The notes under the pieces: generated by a model | Told to the model about the DNA's origin: nothing | Databases searched by the model: none | What the model saw: only the letters and a program-made list of their open reading frames with translations | Program-made: the position numbers and the translations under genes | Shown here: in pieces, positions 1 through 7,601 of the stretch | Layout of the letters: each line of letters starts with the position of its first letter | Position numbering within the stretch: position 1 is the first letter of the stretch | NCBI GenBank assembly: GCA_023439605.1 | Contig: JAEXNS010000080.1 | Location: 1 to 11,427, forward strand | Direction: 5' to 3' | Length of the DNA stretch: 11,427 nucleotides | Source: Bacillota bacterium | GTDB lineage: Bacteria > Bacillota > Clostridia > Oscillospirales > Ruminococcaceae

Positions 1-658
1 TACGAAAATAGGTAGAGAAATAACAGTTTGTGTTAAAGAAAGTGGAGCAGATCCTAACATAAACAGTAGATTAAAAGATTTGATATCTAAGGCAAAATCC
101 AACAATGTTCCAAATGAAAATATAGAAAGAATAATTAAGAAAGCTTCTGGTGAAAATGACAAAAACAACTATGTTTCCATGGTTTATGAAGGATACGGAC
201 CAAGTGGTGTTGCAATGATAGTAGAAGCGTTAACAGATAATAAAAATAGAACAGCTGCAGACGTTAGACATTATTTTGATAAATATGGTGGAAATTTAGG
301 CACTTCTGGTTGTGTTTCTTTTATGTTTAAAAGTAAAGGTATTGTAATTATAGAAAATAATAACCTAGATGAAGATGTTATCATGGAAGATTGCTTTGAA
401 TTTGGTGCAGATGATTTTAACATTGAAGATGATAATGTAGAAATTTTATGTTCACCGTCAAATGTAAATGATCTATCTGAAGGATTAAAATTAAAGGGAT
501 ATAAAGTTTTATCATCAGAAATATCAATGATTCCAGATACCTACACTACTTTATCAGATGAAGAAAGTATAAAGAAAATGAAAATATTATTGGAACATTT
601 AGAAGATAATGATGATATTCAGAATATTTGGCATAATCTTGAGGATTTTGATTATTAA
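1..658 (+). CDS. yebC: YebC/PmpR (TACO1) family protein, 5'-truncated
   Basis: The reading frame is open from base 2 and enters the window inside the gene: the first visible residues, TKIGREITVCVKESGADP, match the conserved YebC stretch that normally begins near residue 27. A TTG at position 80 is therefore internal (DLISKAKSNNVP) and not the start. 218 residues are visible and the family is usually about 240-250 long, so roughly 26 are missing. Other hallmarks are the NVPNENIERIIKKASG helix, YEGYGPSGVAMIVEALTDN, NRTAADVRHYFDKYGGNLG, and a very acidic second half ending in the typical tail LEDNDDIQNIWHN. Members are cytoplasmic; they were first described as transcriptional regulators, and more recent work on bacterial YebC and mitochondrial TACO1 points to a role in translation. 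The stop lies 24 bases before the next gene with no terminator between, so cotranscription is likely. Family assignment is secure; the molecular role here is taken from homologues. Confidence 0.95.
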   Translation, partial: TKIGREITVCVKESGADPNINSRLKDLISKAKSNNVPNENIERIIKKASGENDKNNYVSMVYEGYGPSGVAMIVEALTDNKNRTAADVRHYFDKYGGNLGTSGCVSFMFKSKGIVIIENNNLDEDVIMEDCFEFGADDFNIEDDNVEILCSPSNVNDLSEGLKLKGYKVLSSEISMIPDTYTTLSDEESIKKMKILLEHLEDNDDIQNIWHNLEDFDY

Positions 659-682
659 AATTAAATTAAGGACAATGCTATT

Positions 683-2461
683 ATGATAAAGAAAAAGTTA
701 TTTAAAAACAATAAAATATCATTGATTTTATTTGAAATAATATATCGTTGTACGTATTTTTTGTTATTTTTTCCTGTGCTAATTAAAATATTTGAATATG
801 TTTTAGAAAAAAGTAATTATAGTTATATTACTAACAATAATTTTATACTTATATTGAAAAATCCAATTATTATAATTAGCTCATTTATTGTTTTTTTCAT
901 ATTAGCTTTTAGTACTTTTCTTGAAATAAATTGTATTATTGTATCTATAACTCATTCGCAATTGCATAAAAAAATTAGTATTACAGAAATATTTTTTTTG
1001 GGATTTGTTAATTTTAAAAAAATGGTAAAATCAAAATTTCTGTTAAGTTTTATTTTTAGTATTTTAATATTTCCTATAGTAAATTTTAGTTCTTTTTTTT
1101 ATCTATTATATAAATATGAGATAATTCAATATTTGTTGAAAAATATTTTTTCAAATTATAATTATTTAAACTTGATTTTAGTTTTTTCTATAATAGCTAT
1201 TTTCTTTGAATTAACATGTTTGTACATTTTTCCTGTATTTATTTCTGATCAAAAATTTAAAATAGAAACCAATTTATTTATAAATTTATTTTTTTTATTG
1301 ATTACAAATTTAATTATAATTTTAAGTGTAGTTTTCCTTGTTTTAATTGTTGGTGTATTTTCTACTATTTATGTAAAATTTAAATATGAAAACTCAATTG
1401 CATATTCACAACTTATACTTTATGGTGATAGAATAAGTTATTTAATATTTTTTATAGCTGGAATAATCAGTTTGATTTTTAATATAATTGTTATGTATAA
1501 AATATACTATTTACAAAAAATCAAATCAGAAGATCAAAAAATATTTAGAGATGATATGATGCAACCACTTTATAAAATGAAAATCACTACAAAAATTATT
1601 GTTTCATTTGTTTTGGTTTCTATTTCTATTATGGAATCATATATTATTTTTGATATCTTGATTAATGGTTCGACAGTATTAGATAAATTTTTTCAAAACA
1701 CAGCTATAACAGCTCATAGGGGAGGGGCAAATTTTGTTCCAGAAAACACTTTGGAAGCTGTTGAATATGCCGTGAGTGTATCTTCAGATTTTGTTGAAAT
1801 TGACGTACAACCAACAAAAGATGGAAAAATCATTTTAATGCACGATTTGGATTTAAAAAGGACTACTGGTTTTTCTGGCAAGGCTTATAAACTTAAATAT
1901 GAAGAAATAAGAAGTTTAGACCCAAGTTATTACTATAAAGGTGAATATCAAAATTTATACATACCCACATTAGAAGATGTTTTAGACCTATATAAAGACA
2001 AAATAAAATTTAACATAGAAATAAAATATGACAAAAAATATAATGAGAAATTTGTTGATGATATAGTTAATTATTTAACTGAAAAAAATTTAGAGAATAG
2101 ATGTGTAATCTCATGTATTAATTATGGATATTTAAAAAGAGTAAAAGAGCTGAATCCTAAAATTAAAACAGGATATATTTTACGGGTGATTTTAGGCAAT
2201 GTTGGGAATATGAAAGATGTTGATTTTTTAAGCTTAAGTCATAGATATTTAAATATTAATACTGTAAACATGATACAGTATTATGGAAAAGAAGTTCATG
2301 TATGGACGGTGAATACAAAAAGTGATATCAATAGAGTTAAAACAATGGGTGTAAATAATTTAATAACAGATAATCCAGTATTATGTAGGGAATTGATTTC
2401 TGAAAATACTGTATTTAGAAATTTTAATGAAATTTTTAAATCATTTTTAATAAGCATATAA
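683..2461 (+). CDS. Membrane glycerophosphodiester phosphodiesterase (GPDPase_memb + GDPD domains)
   Basis: The 592-residue protein has two parts. Residues about 12-330 hold several hydrophobic helices (near 18-38, 60-90, 118-142, 160-187, 200-230, 252-273, 303-327), the layout of the membrane domain found before some Firmicute GDPD enzymes. Residues about 340-575 form a GDPD TIM barrel with the expected catalytic set: H345-R346-G-G, P353-E-N-T356, E372-x-D374, H387-D388, E446 in FNIEIK, and W541-T-V-N. Such enzymes hydrolyse glycerophosphodiesters to glycerol 3-phosphate and an alcohol, using a divalent metal. The substrate could be deacylated phospholipid or a glycerol-phosphate polymer. 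The catalytic domain follows the last helix, so it probably faces outward, though topology is inferred. The start is the ATG 10 bases after AAGGA at 668-672; the nearer ATG at 675 stops after three codons. The gene is visibly more AT-rich than yebC, mostly in the membrane half. Confidence 0.93.
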   Translation: MIKKKLFKNNKISLILFEIIYRCTYFLLFFPVLIKIFEYVLEKSNYSYITNNNFILILKNPIIIISSFIVFFILAFSTFLEINCIIVSITHSQLHKKISITEIFFLGFVNFKKMVKSKFLLSFIFSILIFPIVNFSSFFYLLYKYEIIQYLLKNIFSNYNYLNLILVFSIIAIFFELTCLYIFPVFISDQKFKIETNLFINLFFLLITNLIIILSVVFLVLIVGVFSTIYVKFKYENSIAYSQLILYGDRISYLIFFIAGIISLIFNIIVMYKIYYLQKIKSEDQKIFRDDMMQPLYKMKITTKIIVSFVLVSISIMESYIIFDILINGSTVLDKFFQNTAITAHRGGANFVPENTLEAVEYAVSVSSDFVEIDVQPTKDGKIILMHDLDLKRTTGFSGKAYKLKYEEIRSLDPSYYYKGEYQNLYIPTLEDVLDLYKDKIKFNIEIKYDKKYNEKFVDDIVNYLTEKNLENRCVISCINYGYLKRVKELNPKIKTGYILRVILGNVGNMKDVDFLSLSHRYLNINTVNMIQYYGKEVHVWTVNTKSDINRVKTMGVNNLITDNPVLCRELISENTVFRNFNEIFKSFLISI

Positions 2462-2521
2462 ATATTATTACATTATTGCTATTTATCAATAACATTTAGT
2501 TTAACAATTTGAAAATTATTT

Positions 2522-2630
2522 TGACTATTTAGAGTTAATCAGAAATTTGACTTTGCGGAGTTGATCTAGATTTCAAGTTGTCTTGGACTTTCGGGAAAAC
2601 ATATCTTCCTATAATACAACTGAATAGTCA
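2522..2630. repeat. Degenerate MITE/REP-like inverted-repeat element, copy A
   Basis: The ends are inverted repeats: TGACTATTTA at 2522-2531 and TGAATAGTCA at 2621-2630, whose reverse complement differs by one base. The interior at 2546-2608 aligns without gaps to 10633-10695 of copy B with 46 of 63 bases identical by my hand count, including the shared TGCGGAGT and AAAACAT. Most differences are C in copy B and T in copy A, as expected of an old copy drifting to AT. It contains no reading frame and lies between the phosphodiesterase gene and the glycosyltransferase promoter. I see no clear target-site duplication. Confidence 0.72.
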
Positions 2631-2669
2631 CACAAAAACAAAGGAAAAAGAATTGATTTAAAAAAATTC

Positions 2670-2698
2670 TTGCAAAATATATAAATTTATTGTAAAAT
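2670..2698 (+). promoter_or_regulatory. Sigma-A type promoter for the glycosyltransferase gene
   Basis: A -35 box TTGCAA (2670-2675) and a -10 box TAAAAT (2693-2698) are separated by exactly 17 bases. Transcription would start near 2705, about 33 bases before the ATG at 2738. The site lies just downstream of repeat copy A, so the glycosyltransferase has its own promoter and does not depend only on read-through from the phosphodiesterase gene. Predicted by pattern only. Confidence 0.5.
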
Positions 2699-2737
2699 AA
2701 TATTATATGTTTATTTTATTTTAGGAGATTTTTAATA

Positions 2738-3694
2738 ATGAATTTAATATCTATAATTGTACCTTGTTACAACGAAGAAGAAGTACTACCGTTATTTTAT
2801 GATAAAATAACTGAAATAATGGAGAATATGCATGCTAAATATGAAGAAGTTGCTTTTGAAATTGTTTTCGTAGATGATGGTTCAAAAGATAATACCTTGA
2901 AAAAATTAAGGGAATTAGCAAAAAAAGATAAAAGAATAAGGTATATTTCTTTTTCTAGAAATTTTGGTAAAGAATCGGGAATGTATGCGGGTTTAGAAGC
3001 TGCTAAGGGTGATTATATAGTTGTTATGGATGCAGATTTACAGCATCCGCCTGAATTTATTCCTCAAATGTATGAATTTGTTAGAGAAGGCGAGTATGAT
3101 TGTGCTACCACAAGAAGGGTAAGTAGAAAAGGAGAATCTAAATTACGCTCATGGTTCGCTAGGAAATTTTATTCGATAATGGATAAGATATCTCAAACGG
3201 AAATTGTTGATGGAGCACAGGATTTTAGATTTATGACTAGACAAATGGTTGATTCCATTTTATCTATGAAAGAGTATAATAGATTTTCAAAGGGTATTTT
3301 TAGCTGGGTGGGATTTAAAGTTAAATATATAGAATATGAAAATGTTGAACGTGCTGCTGGAACTACAGCATGGTCGTTTTGGAAACTTTTCTCATATTCT
3401 TTAGAAGGAATAATGGCTTTTTCTACAGCACCTTTAGCAATAGCATCATTTCTAGGTGTTATATCGTGTTTAGCTGCATTTATATATGCGTTTGCAGTAA
3501 TGTTTAAAACTTTAATAGTTGGAGAGGATGTACATGGTTATCCGACTATTGTTTGTCTAATTCTTTTGTTAGGTGGATTACAATTATTCTGTACTGGAAT
3601 ACTTGGTCAGTATTTGTCAAAAACATACTTAGAATCTAAAAAAAGACCTATATACATAGTTAGAGAAACCGAAGAGGATATAAAGAATAGCTAG
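2738..3694 (+). CDS. Membrane-anchored family 2 glycosyltransferase (DPM1/GtrB/YkcC-like)
   Basis: The 318-residue protein starts with the GT-A fold signature ISIIVPCYNEEE, followed by VFVDDGS (D46-D47), SRNFGKESGMYAGLEAAKGDYIVVMDADLQHPP with the metal-binding D98-x-D100, then DGAQDFRFM and AAGTTAWSFWKLF. Two hydrophobic helices near residues 231-255 and 268-292 form the C-terminal anchor seen in GtrB, YkcC and CsbB. Family members transfer a sugar from a nucleotide sugar to undecaprenyl phosphate on the inner face of the membrane; the lipid-linked sugar then serves envelope glycosylation. The actual sugar cannot be read from the sequence. No GtrA-type flippase or acceptor transferase is adjacent in this window, so any partner must lie elsewhere. 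The ATG is 10 bases after a clear AGGAG (2723-2727). It is less AT-extreme than the genes either side. Confidence 0.93.
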   Translation: MNLISIIVPCYNEEEVLPLFYDKITEIMENMHAKYEEVAFEIVFVDDGSKDNTLKKLRELAKKDKRIRYISFSRNFGKESGMYAGLEAAKGDYIVVMDADLQHPPEFIPQMYEFVREGEYDCATTRRVSRKGESKLRSWFARKFYSIMDKISQTEIVDGAQDFRFMTRQMVDSILSMKEYNRFSKGIFSWVGFKVKYIEYENVERAAGTTAWSFWKLFSYSLEGIMAFSTAPLAIASFLGVISCLAAFIYAFAVMFKTLIVGEDVHGYPTIVCLILLLGGLQLFCTGILGQYLSKTYLESKKRPIYIVRETEEDIKNS

Positions 3695-3844
3695 AATATA
3701 TGTTACATGCAGCTGCCAAAGATATAAAGTATGATTTTTTAGTAGTTTTTATTCTGCGTGGCTATTGATTATCTGATTGCCATTGACTTTAGGATATATG
3801 TGGACAAATAGCGGAATTATATGGAATTTATAGGTGGTGTTTTA

Positions 3845-4849
3845 TTGAGTAAAAAAATTCGAATAATAATAGTTATTCTTTTGATAATTCTTTTTTCCAT
3901 TATTTTTGCTATAGTTAGATTATATAACGATACATCAAAAACAGGCGTAAAATCAGAAAGTAAGGTAGAAAATATAGAACAAATATTATCTGTTTCAAAT
4001 GAAAATGGAGAGAGATTATTTAGGTCTAAAGATGGTTTTATTGGTGTAATTGATAAAAATGAAGAATTAGTAATTGAACCAATTTGGTCTAATATTATAT
4101 TTATTTCTAATAACACCTATATTATTTCAAAATCTGAGAATGGAAACGATAAATATGGTATGATAGATAAATCTGAAAATTTAATTGTCCCTATTATTTA
4201 TGATAAACTCAGTATAGTTCAAGATGATATTATTTTAGGGGAAATTAATCATAAAAATAAGTCTAAATTTATAATTTTTAATTTTGGAGGAAATTCATAT
4301 TTTAATAAAGAATGGGATAAAGTCACTTTTAAAAATAATTACATTGAGTTAAAAGCAGATGAAGATATTTTTAAAGCTAAACTTCAAAATAATTATATGT
4401 TTATAAGCAATATGTCTATTAAAAAAGAACTGAGTAATAAAAGTATAAATTTTAATATATATAAGGTTTTTGATTTTAAAAGGAAAACTATTGGGGTATA
4501 TGAGGAGCTTATTGACAATTCTATTAGCTATATAGAGGCTTTATTTGATGATAATATTGAAGTTATTAAGAAATTAAATCATAAAGATTATAATGTTAAT
4601 AATAAATTAAATATTGAATTAAAGGGTGCAATAATAGATAGTATTAATAGTAATGAGATCTCCGTTGAAAAAACATCTACTGGTATTTATAATTATAAGT
4701 CGGAAATTGGATTGACATATACTTTTCCAGAAACTATTTTTCAAGATGGAACAGTAAACACAAATACAAAATCAATTATTTTTATTATTTTTATGAAAAA
4801 AAATATAGATGGGAAATTAAGTGTTTACGAAATTTTAACACATGAATAA
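3845..4849 (+). CDS. Membrane-anchored protein with WG-like repeats, function unknown
   Basis: I choose TTG at 3845 because AGGTGG (3832-3837) lies seven bases upstream, giving 334 residues starting MSKKIRIII; an in-frame ATG at 3821 with only a weak GCGGA before it would add eight residues. A single hydrophobic helix (about 5-25) after a basic start suggests an uncleaved anchor with the rest outside the cytoplasm. Two imperfect WG-type units follow: GFIGVIDKNEELVIEPIW at about 64-81 and KYGMIDKSENLIVPIIYDKL at 103-122, resembling the consensus G-Y/F-I-D-K-x-G-K-x-V-I-P-x-x-Y-D. WG repeats form beta-rich structures of mostly unknown ligand. The remaining 200 residues, rich in Lys, Asn and Ile, I do not recognise; the last 110 may be a separate alpha/beta domain (YIEALFDDNIEVIKKL onward). 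No catalytic motif is evident. The gene is very AT-rich, probably accessory, and converges with ackA. Confidence 0.75.
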   Translation: MSKKIRIIIVILLIILFSIIFAIVRLYNDTSKTGVKSESKVENIEQILSVSNENGERLFRSKDGFIGVIDKNEELVIEPIWSNIIFISNNTYIISKSENGNDKYGMIDKSENLIVPIIYDKLSIVQDDIILGEINHKNKSKFIIFNFGGNSYFNKEWDKVTFKNNYIELKADEDIFKAKLQNNYMFISNMSIKKELSNKSINFNIYKVFDFKRKTIGVYEELIDNSISYIEALFDDNIEVIKKLNHKDYNVNNKLNIELKGAIIDSINSNEISVEKTSTGIYNYKSEIGLTYTFPETIFQDGTVNTNTKSIIFIIFMKKNIDGKLSVYEILTHE

Positions 4850-4887
4850 AAAAACCTCTTATTATCGTTTAGAATGATAATAAGAGG
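4848..4887 (-). terminator. Strong intrinsic terminator of ackA, shared with the converging + strand gene
   Basis: A perfect 12-bp stem, CCTCTTATTATC (4855-4866) and GATAATAAGAGG (4876-4887), encloses a 9-base loop. On the - strand it is followed directly by seven T residues (complement of 4848-4854), a classic intrinsic terminator for acetate kinase transcripts. On the + strand the tail is only TAAATTTATT, so termination of the WG-like gene would be weaker. The A run overlaps the + strand stop codon at 4847-4849, so the two transcription units are packed with no spare sequence. Confidence 0.88.
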
Positions 4888-4911
4888 TAAATTTATTAAT
4901 TAATAAATTTA
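4888..4911. repeat. 24-bp perfect palindrome made only of A and T
   Basis: Positions 4888-4911 equal their own reverse complement with no mismatch; the centre is AATT at 4898-4901. It abuts the terminator hairpin on the ackA side, so ackA transcripts would contain it just before the terminator stem. In RNA it could fold as a 10-bp A-U stem with a 4-base loop. In such AT-rich DNA part of this could be chance, but length and position make it noteworthy. Function unknown. Confidence 0.7.
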
Positions 4912-4968
4912 AATTCACTTGATTTTATGACACATAATATGATATAATTATTTGGTTAATAGAAGATA

Positions 4969-6168
4969 TTATTTGTTTATTATTTCTAATGTATCACGTG
5001 CAATCAAAAGTTCTTCATTTGTAGGGACAACCCAAACGTCAACTTTAGAATTTTCAGTAGAGATTTTAGAAAGTTTCCCTCTAATTAAATCATTAACTTC
5101 TTGATTGATTTCTATTCCAAAGTAACTCATATTTGCTCCAACACCAGCACGTAAAGCTGGGTCATTTTCACCAATACCACCTGTAAATATAATTGCATCT
5201 AATCCATTCATAGCTGCAGCATAAGAACCAATGTATTTTTGAATTTCATATTGTAAAATTTGTGCTATTAAAATTGCTCTTTCATTTCCTTCTTCTGCAG
5301 CGTTTGAGATATCTCTGTTATCACTTGATATGCCTGACATACCTAAAAATCCGGAACGTTTATTTAACATGTCACTTGTTTCTTCTGGGGTTAAGTTAAG
5401 TTTACTTTGCATATATGTTACAGCTGAAGCGTCAATTGAACCACATCTAGTCCCCATAATCAAACCGTCAAGAGGAGTAAATCCCATTGAAGTGTCTATT
5501 GATTTACCACCGTTTATGGCTGTTATGGATGAACCGTTACCCAAATGACAAGATACTATTTTCAATTCTTCAGGTTTTTTATTTAAGATTTTTGCAAGTT
5601 CAAGAGATACATAACGGTGTGATGTACCATGAAAACCATATTTTCTTATGCTATATTTTTCATAACATTCAAAAGGTATAGCATACATATAAGCTTTTGG
5701 AGGAATTGTTTGATGGAAAGCTGTATCAAAAACAGCTACTTGAGGAACATTTTCAGGTAAAACAGATTTGCAGGCTCTAAGTGCTAAAGCATGAGCGTGG
5801 TTATGTACTGGTGCAAGTTCAGCCAAGTTATCAATTTGATCAATTATTTCATCAGTTATGATACAAGTTTCAGTAAATAACTCAGCTCCTTGTACTATTA
5901 TGTGACCTACTGCTGAAACTTCATTCATACTTTCTATAACTGACGCATTACTTTTAGTTAATGTTTCAACTAATTTTAGAAAAGCTTCAGTATGTGTAGG
6001 AAAAGAACAATCTTCTTCAATACTTCTGCCATCAAAAGTTTTGTATGAAATATGCCCTCCTAAACCAATTCTATCGCAATTTCCTTTTGCGATAACATTT
6101 TCATTTTTCATATCAATTAATTGATATTTTAATGAGGAACTGCCGGCGTTGATTACTAGAATCATCAT
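4969..6168 (-). CDS. ackA: Acetate kinase, with an unusual substitution at the Arg91 position
   Basis: The 399-residue length fits AckA (ATP + acetate to acetyl phosphate + ADP, reversible), normally paired with phosphotransacetylase in overflow metabolism. Numbering runs almost in register with the Methanosarcina thermophila enzyme: N7, S10, S12 and K14 in INAGSSSLKYQLID, H122 in LAPVHN, D148 in VFDTAFHQT, F179-H180 in KYGFHGTSH, H208 and N211 in HLGNGSS, R241 in MGTRCG, GGIGEN, and PTNEELLIA near 382-390. The canonical GHRVVHGG, which carries essential Arg91, reads GHIIVQGA here (89-95), so Ile90 replaces that arginine. R241 is kept, though the usual RSGDIDP reads RCGSIDA. No phosphotransacetylase gene is adjacent. 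The double ATG start follows AAAGGA by 13 bases, a long spacing, but the N-terminus matches the family exactly. Family assignment is secure; activity as a normal acetate kinase is less so. Confidence 0.93.
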   Translation of the reverse strand: MMILVINAGSSSLKYQLIDMKNENVIAKGNCDRIGLGGHISYKTFDGRSIEEDCSFPTHTEAFLKLVETLTKSNASVIESMNEVSAVGHIIVQGAELFTETCIITDEIIDQIDNLAELAPVHNHAHALALRACKSVLPENVPQVAVFDTAFHQTIPPKAYMYAIPFECYEKYSIRKYGFHGTSHRYVSLELAKILNKKPEELKIVSCHLGNGSSITAINGGKSIDTSMGFTPLDGLIMGTRCGSIDASAVTYMQSKLNLTPEETSDMLNKRSGFLGMSGISSDNRDISNAAEEGNERAILIAQILQYEIQKYIGSYAAAMNGLDAIIFTGGIGENDPALRAGVGANMSYFGIEINQEVNDLIRGKLSKISTENSKVDVWVVPTNEELLIARDTLEIINK

Positions 6169-6195
6169 TTGTTTTTTTCAATCCTTTCAAAATAT

Positions 6196-6242
6196 TGAAC
6201 AATTAAATATAATTCATTGTTCTTATACTCAAAAAATGAGTA
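6196..6242 (-). promoter_or_regulatory. Candidate ackA promoter with two overlapping dyads
   Basis: Reading the - strand, TTGAGT (6232-6227) and TATTTA (6209-6204) are 17 bases apart and would start transcription shortly upstream of ackA. Two inverted repeats coincide with these boxes: TACTCA-N5-TGAGTA at 6226-6242 covers the -35 box, and GAACAAT-N12-ATTGTTC at 6197-6222 brackets the -10 box. The arrangement suggests repressor operators, but both boxes are imperfect and the region is AT-rich, so this is a weak prediction. In the same 228-base divergent gap I found no convincing promoter pointing toward tmcAL. Confidence 0.3.
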
Positions 6243-6396
6243 ATATAAAATTAAAACATATTTGAAGATAAAAAATATCTATCAAACATTAACTAATTAA
6301 TTATATACCAAAATAGATGAAATGAAAATACTTTTTTTAAAAAATTTTTATTTTTAAGTTTTTAATACTTTATTTAAATATATAGGAGGAATATCA

Positions 6397-7599
6397 ATGA
6401 AAGTTTCAGGTATAATTTGCGAATATAACCCTTTTCATAATGGACATCATTATCACATTCAAAAAACAAGAGAAAATGGAGCAACACATATTGTTGCTAT
6501 TATGAGTGGTAATTTTGTGCAAAGAGGGGATGTTGCTTTAATTGACAAATTTGAAAGGGCTAAGGTTGCAGTAAGATCAGGGATTGATCTTGTAATTGAG
6601 CTACCTGTTGCTTTTGCACTTTCTACAGCTGAAACGTTTGCTAGAGGGGCTATGCATATTTTAAATGCAATGGGATGTGTTGAGGAAGTATCTTTTGGAA
6701 GTGAATCTGGGGACATAAGTAAAATTATTTCTGCTGTTAAAGCAAATATAGAGTGTTCAAAATCAGATGAAATGAAAAATTTACTAGAAAACGGGTTTTC
6801 CTATCCAAGTGCATTATATTGTTTAGTAGAAAAAAATTATGGTAAGCAAATGTCAGAAATTTTTGATGGTCCTAATAATATTTTAGCAATAGAATATGTT
6901 AAAGCTCTTGCTTATTTAAATTCAAAGATTTCCCCTTTTACTATAACTAGAAAAAATGCTGGGCATGACGAACATAAGGTTTTTGGTAATTTTGCAAGTG
7001 CTTCTTTTATAAGACAAAATCTTTTAGAAGATAATGATTGCCATGATTTAATGCCTAATGAAATGGCAACCGTCGTAACTGCAGCAATGGCAGAAGGACG
7101 AATAGCCTCTTTGAGTAATTTAGAAAAAATAATTTTATATAAAATGAGAACAATTAGTGTTAATCAAATTAGAGATACACCAGATGTAGGTCAAGGACTT
7201 GAAAATAAGATCTATGCTTCTAAAACCGCTACATCTCTAGAAGAGTTAATGCATTTGATTAAAAACAAGAGATATCCTATGGCTAGAATAAGGAGAATAT
7301 TATTAAATGCATTAATTGGAATAAATAAAAATGATTTAATGCAACCACCGGTATATGGTAGAATCTTGGCTATAAATGAAAGAGGTACAGATATTTTAAA
7401 TGCTGCAAAAGGAAAATCAAGAATACCATTTGCTACTTCCTTATCAAAACTAAGTGAAATAAATGCAGTTACAAAAAGATTTGCGGAGTTAGAAGCATTG
7501 TCAACTGATATTTATAATTTGGCTACTAAGACTATGCAAACTACAGAAACTGACTATAGAGCTAAAATAGGGGTATTCAATACTTTGGAATTGAGGTAA
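6397..7599 (+). CDS. tmcAL: tRNA(Met) cytidine acetate ligase (YlbM/TmcAL family)
   Basis: TmcAL uses ATP and acetate to make acetyl-AMP and then acetylates C34 of elongator tRNA-Met, producing ac4C, which supports accurate AUG decoding. The 400-residue protein shows the family's nucleotidyltransferase start: VSGIICEYNPFHNGH with the ATP-binding H14-x-G-H17, then IMSGNFVQRGD (37-45), DLVIELP, a segment ending SFGSESGD, FDGPNNILAIEY, and the C-terminal helical signature ARIRRILLNALIGI. The length agrees with Bacillus YlbM. The ATG follows a perfect AGGAGG (6384-6389) by seven bases. It is transcribed divergently from acetate kinase, a neighbour that also handles acetate. It heads a tight four-gene run; the next start codon follows the stop by only two bases. 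Confidence 0.93.
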   Translation: MKVSGIICEYNPFHNGHHYHIQKTRENGATHIVAIMSGNFVQRGDVALIDKFERAKVAVRSGIDLVIELPVAFALSTAETFARGAMHILNAMGCVEEVSFGSESGDISKIISAVKANIECSKSDEMKNLLENGFSYPSALYCLVEKNYGKQMSEIFDGPNNILAIEYVKALAYLNSKISPFTITRKNAGHDEHKVFGNFASASFIRQNLLEDNDCHDLMPNEMATVVTAAMAEGRIASLSNLEKIILYKMRTISVNQIRDTPDVGQGLENKIYASKTATSLEELMHLIKNKRYPMARIRRILLNALIGINKNDLMQPPVYGRILAINERGTDILNAAKGKSRIPFATSLSKLSEINAVTKRFAELEALSTDIYNLATKTMQTTETDYRAKIGVFNTLELR

Positions 7600-7601
7600 T
7601 A

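Noticed and set aside
2473..2492. A hairpin TTATTG/CAATAA after the phosphodiesterase gene as a terminator
   Set aside because: The stem is six A/T-rich pairs with no T run behind it, too weak to call.
3700..3771. A short frame (MLHAAAKDIKYDFLVVF onward) after the glycosyltransferase, considered as a remnant of a GtrA-like partner
   Set aside because: It has no ribosome binding site, only about 23 codons, and no convincing similarity to GtrA.
3817..4116. A 99-codon open frame on the - strand opposite the start of the WG-like gene
   Set aside because: It is the complement of a real coding region, low in complexity, with no homology I recognise and no ribosome binding site.
2738..4849. The glycosyltransferase and WG-like gene as part of a defence or phage module
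   Set aside because: No nuclease, reverse transcriptase, toxin, integrase or effector gene is present; the glycosyltransferase is an ordinary envelope type.
5330..5681. Two short + strand open frames inside ackA
   Set aside because: They lie wholly antisense to the well-supported acetate kinase gene and encode no recognisable motif.
5880..5910. Loss of the acetate kinase arginine as a sign of a pseudogene
   Set aside because: The frame is intact for 399 codons and the other active-site residues, the start region and the terminator are preserved.
6459..6716. An 85-codon - strand open frame within tmcAL
   Set aside because: It is a shadow of the conserved N-terminal half of tmcAL.
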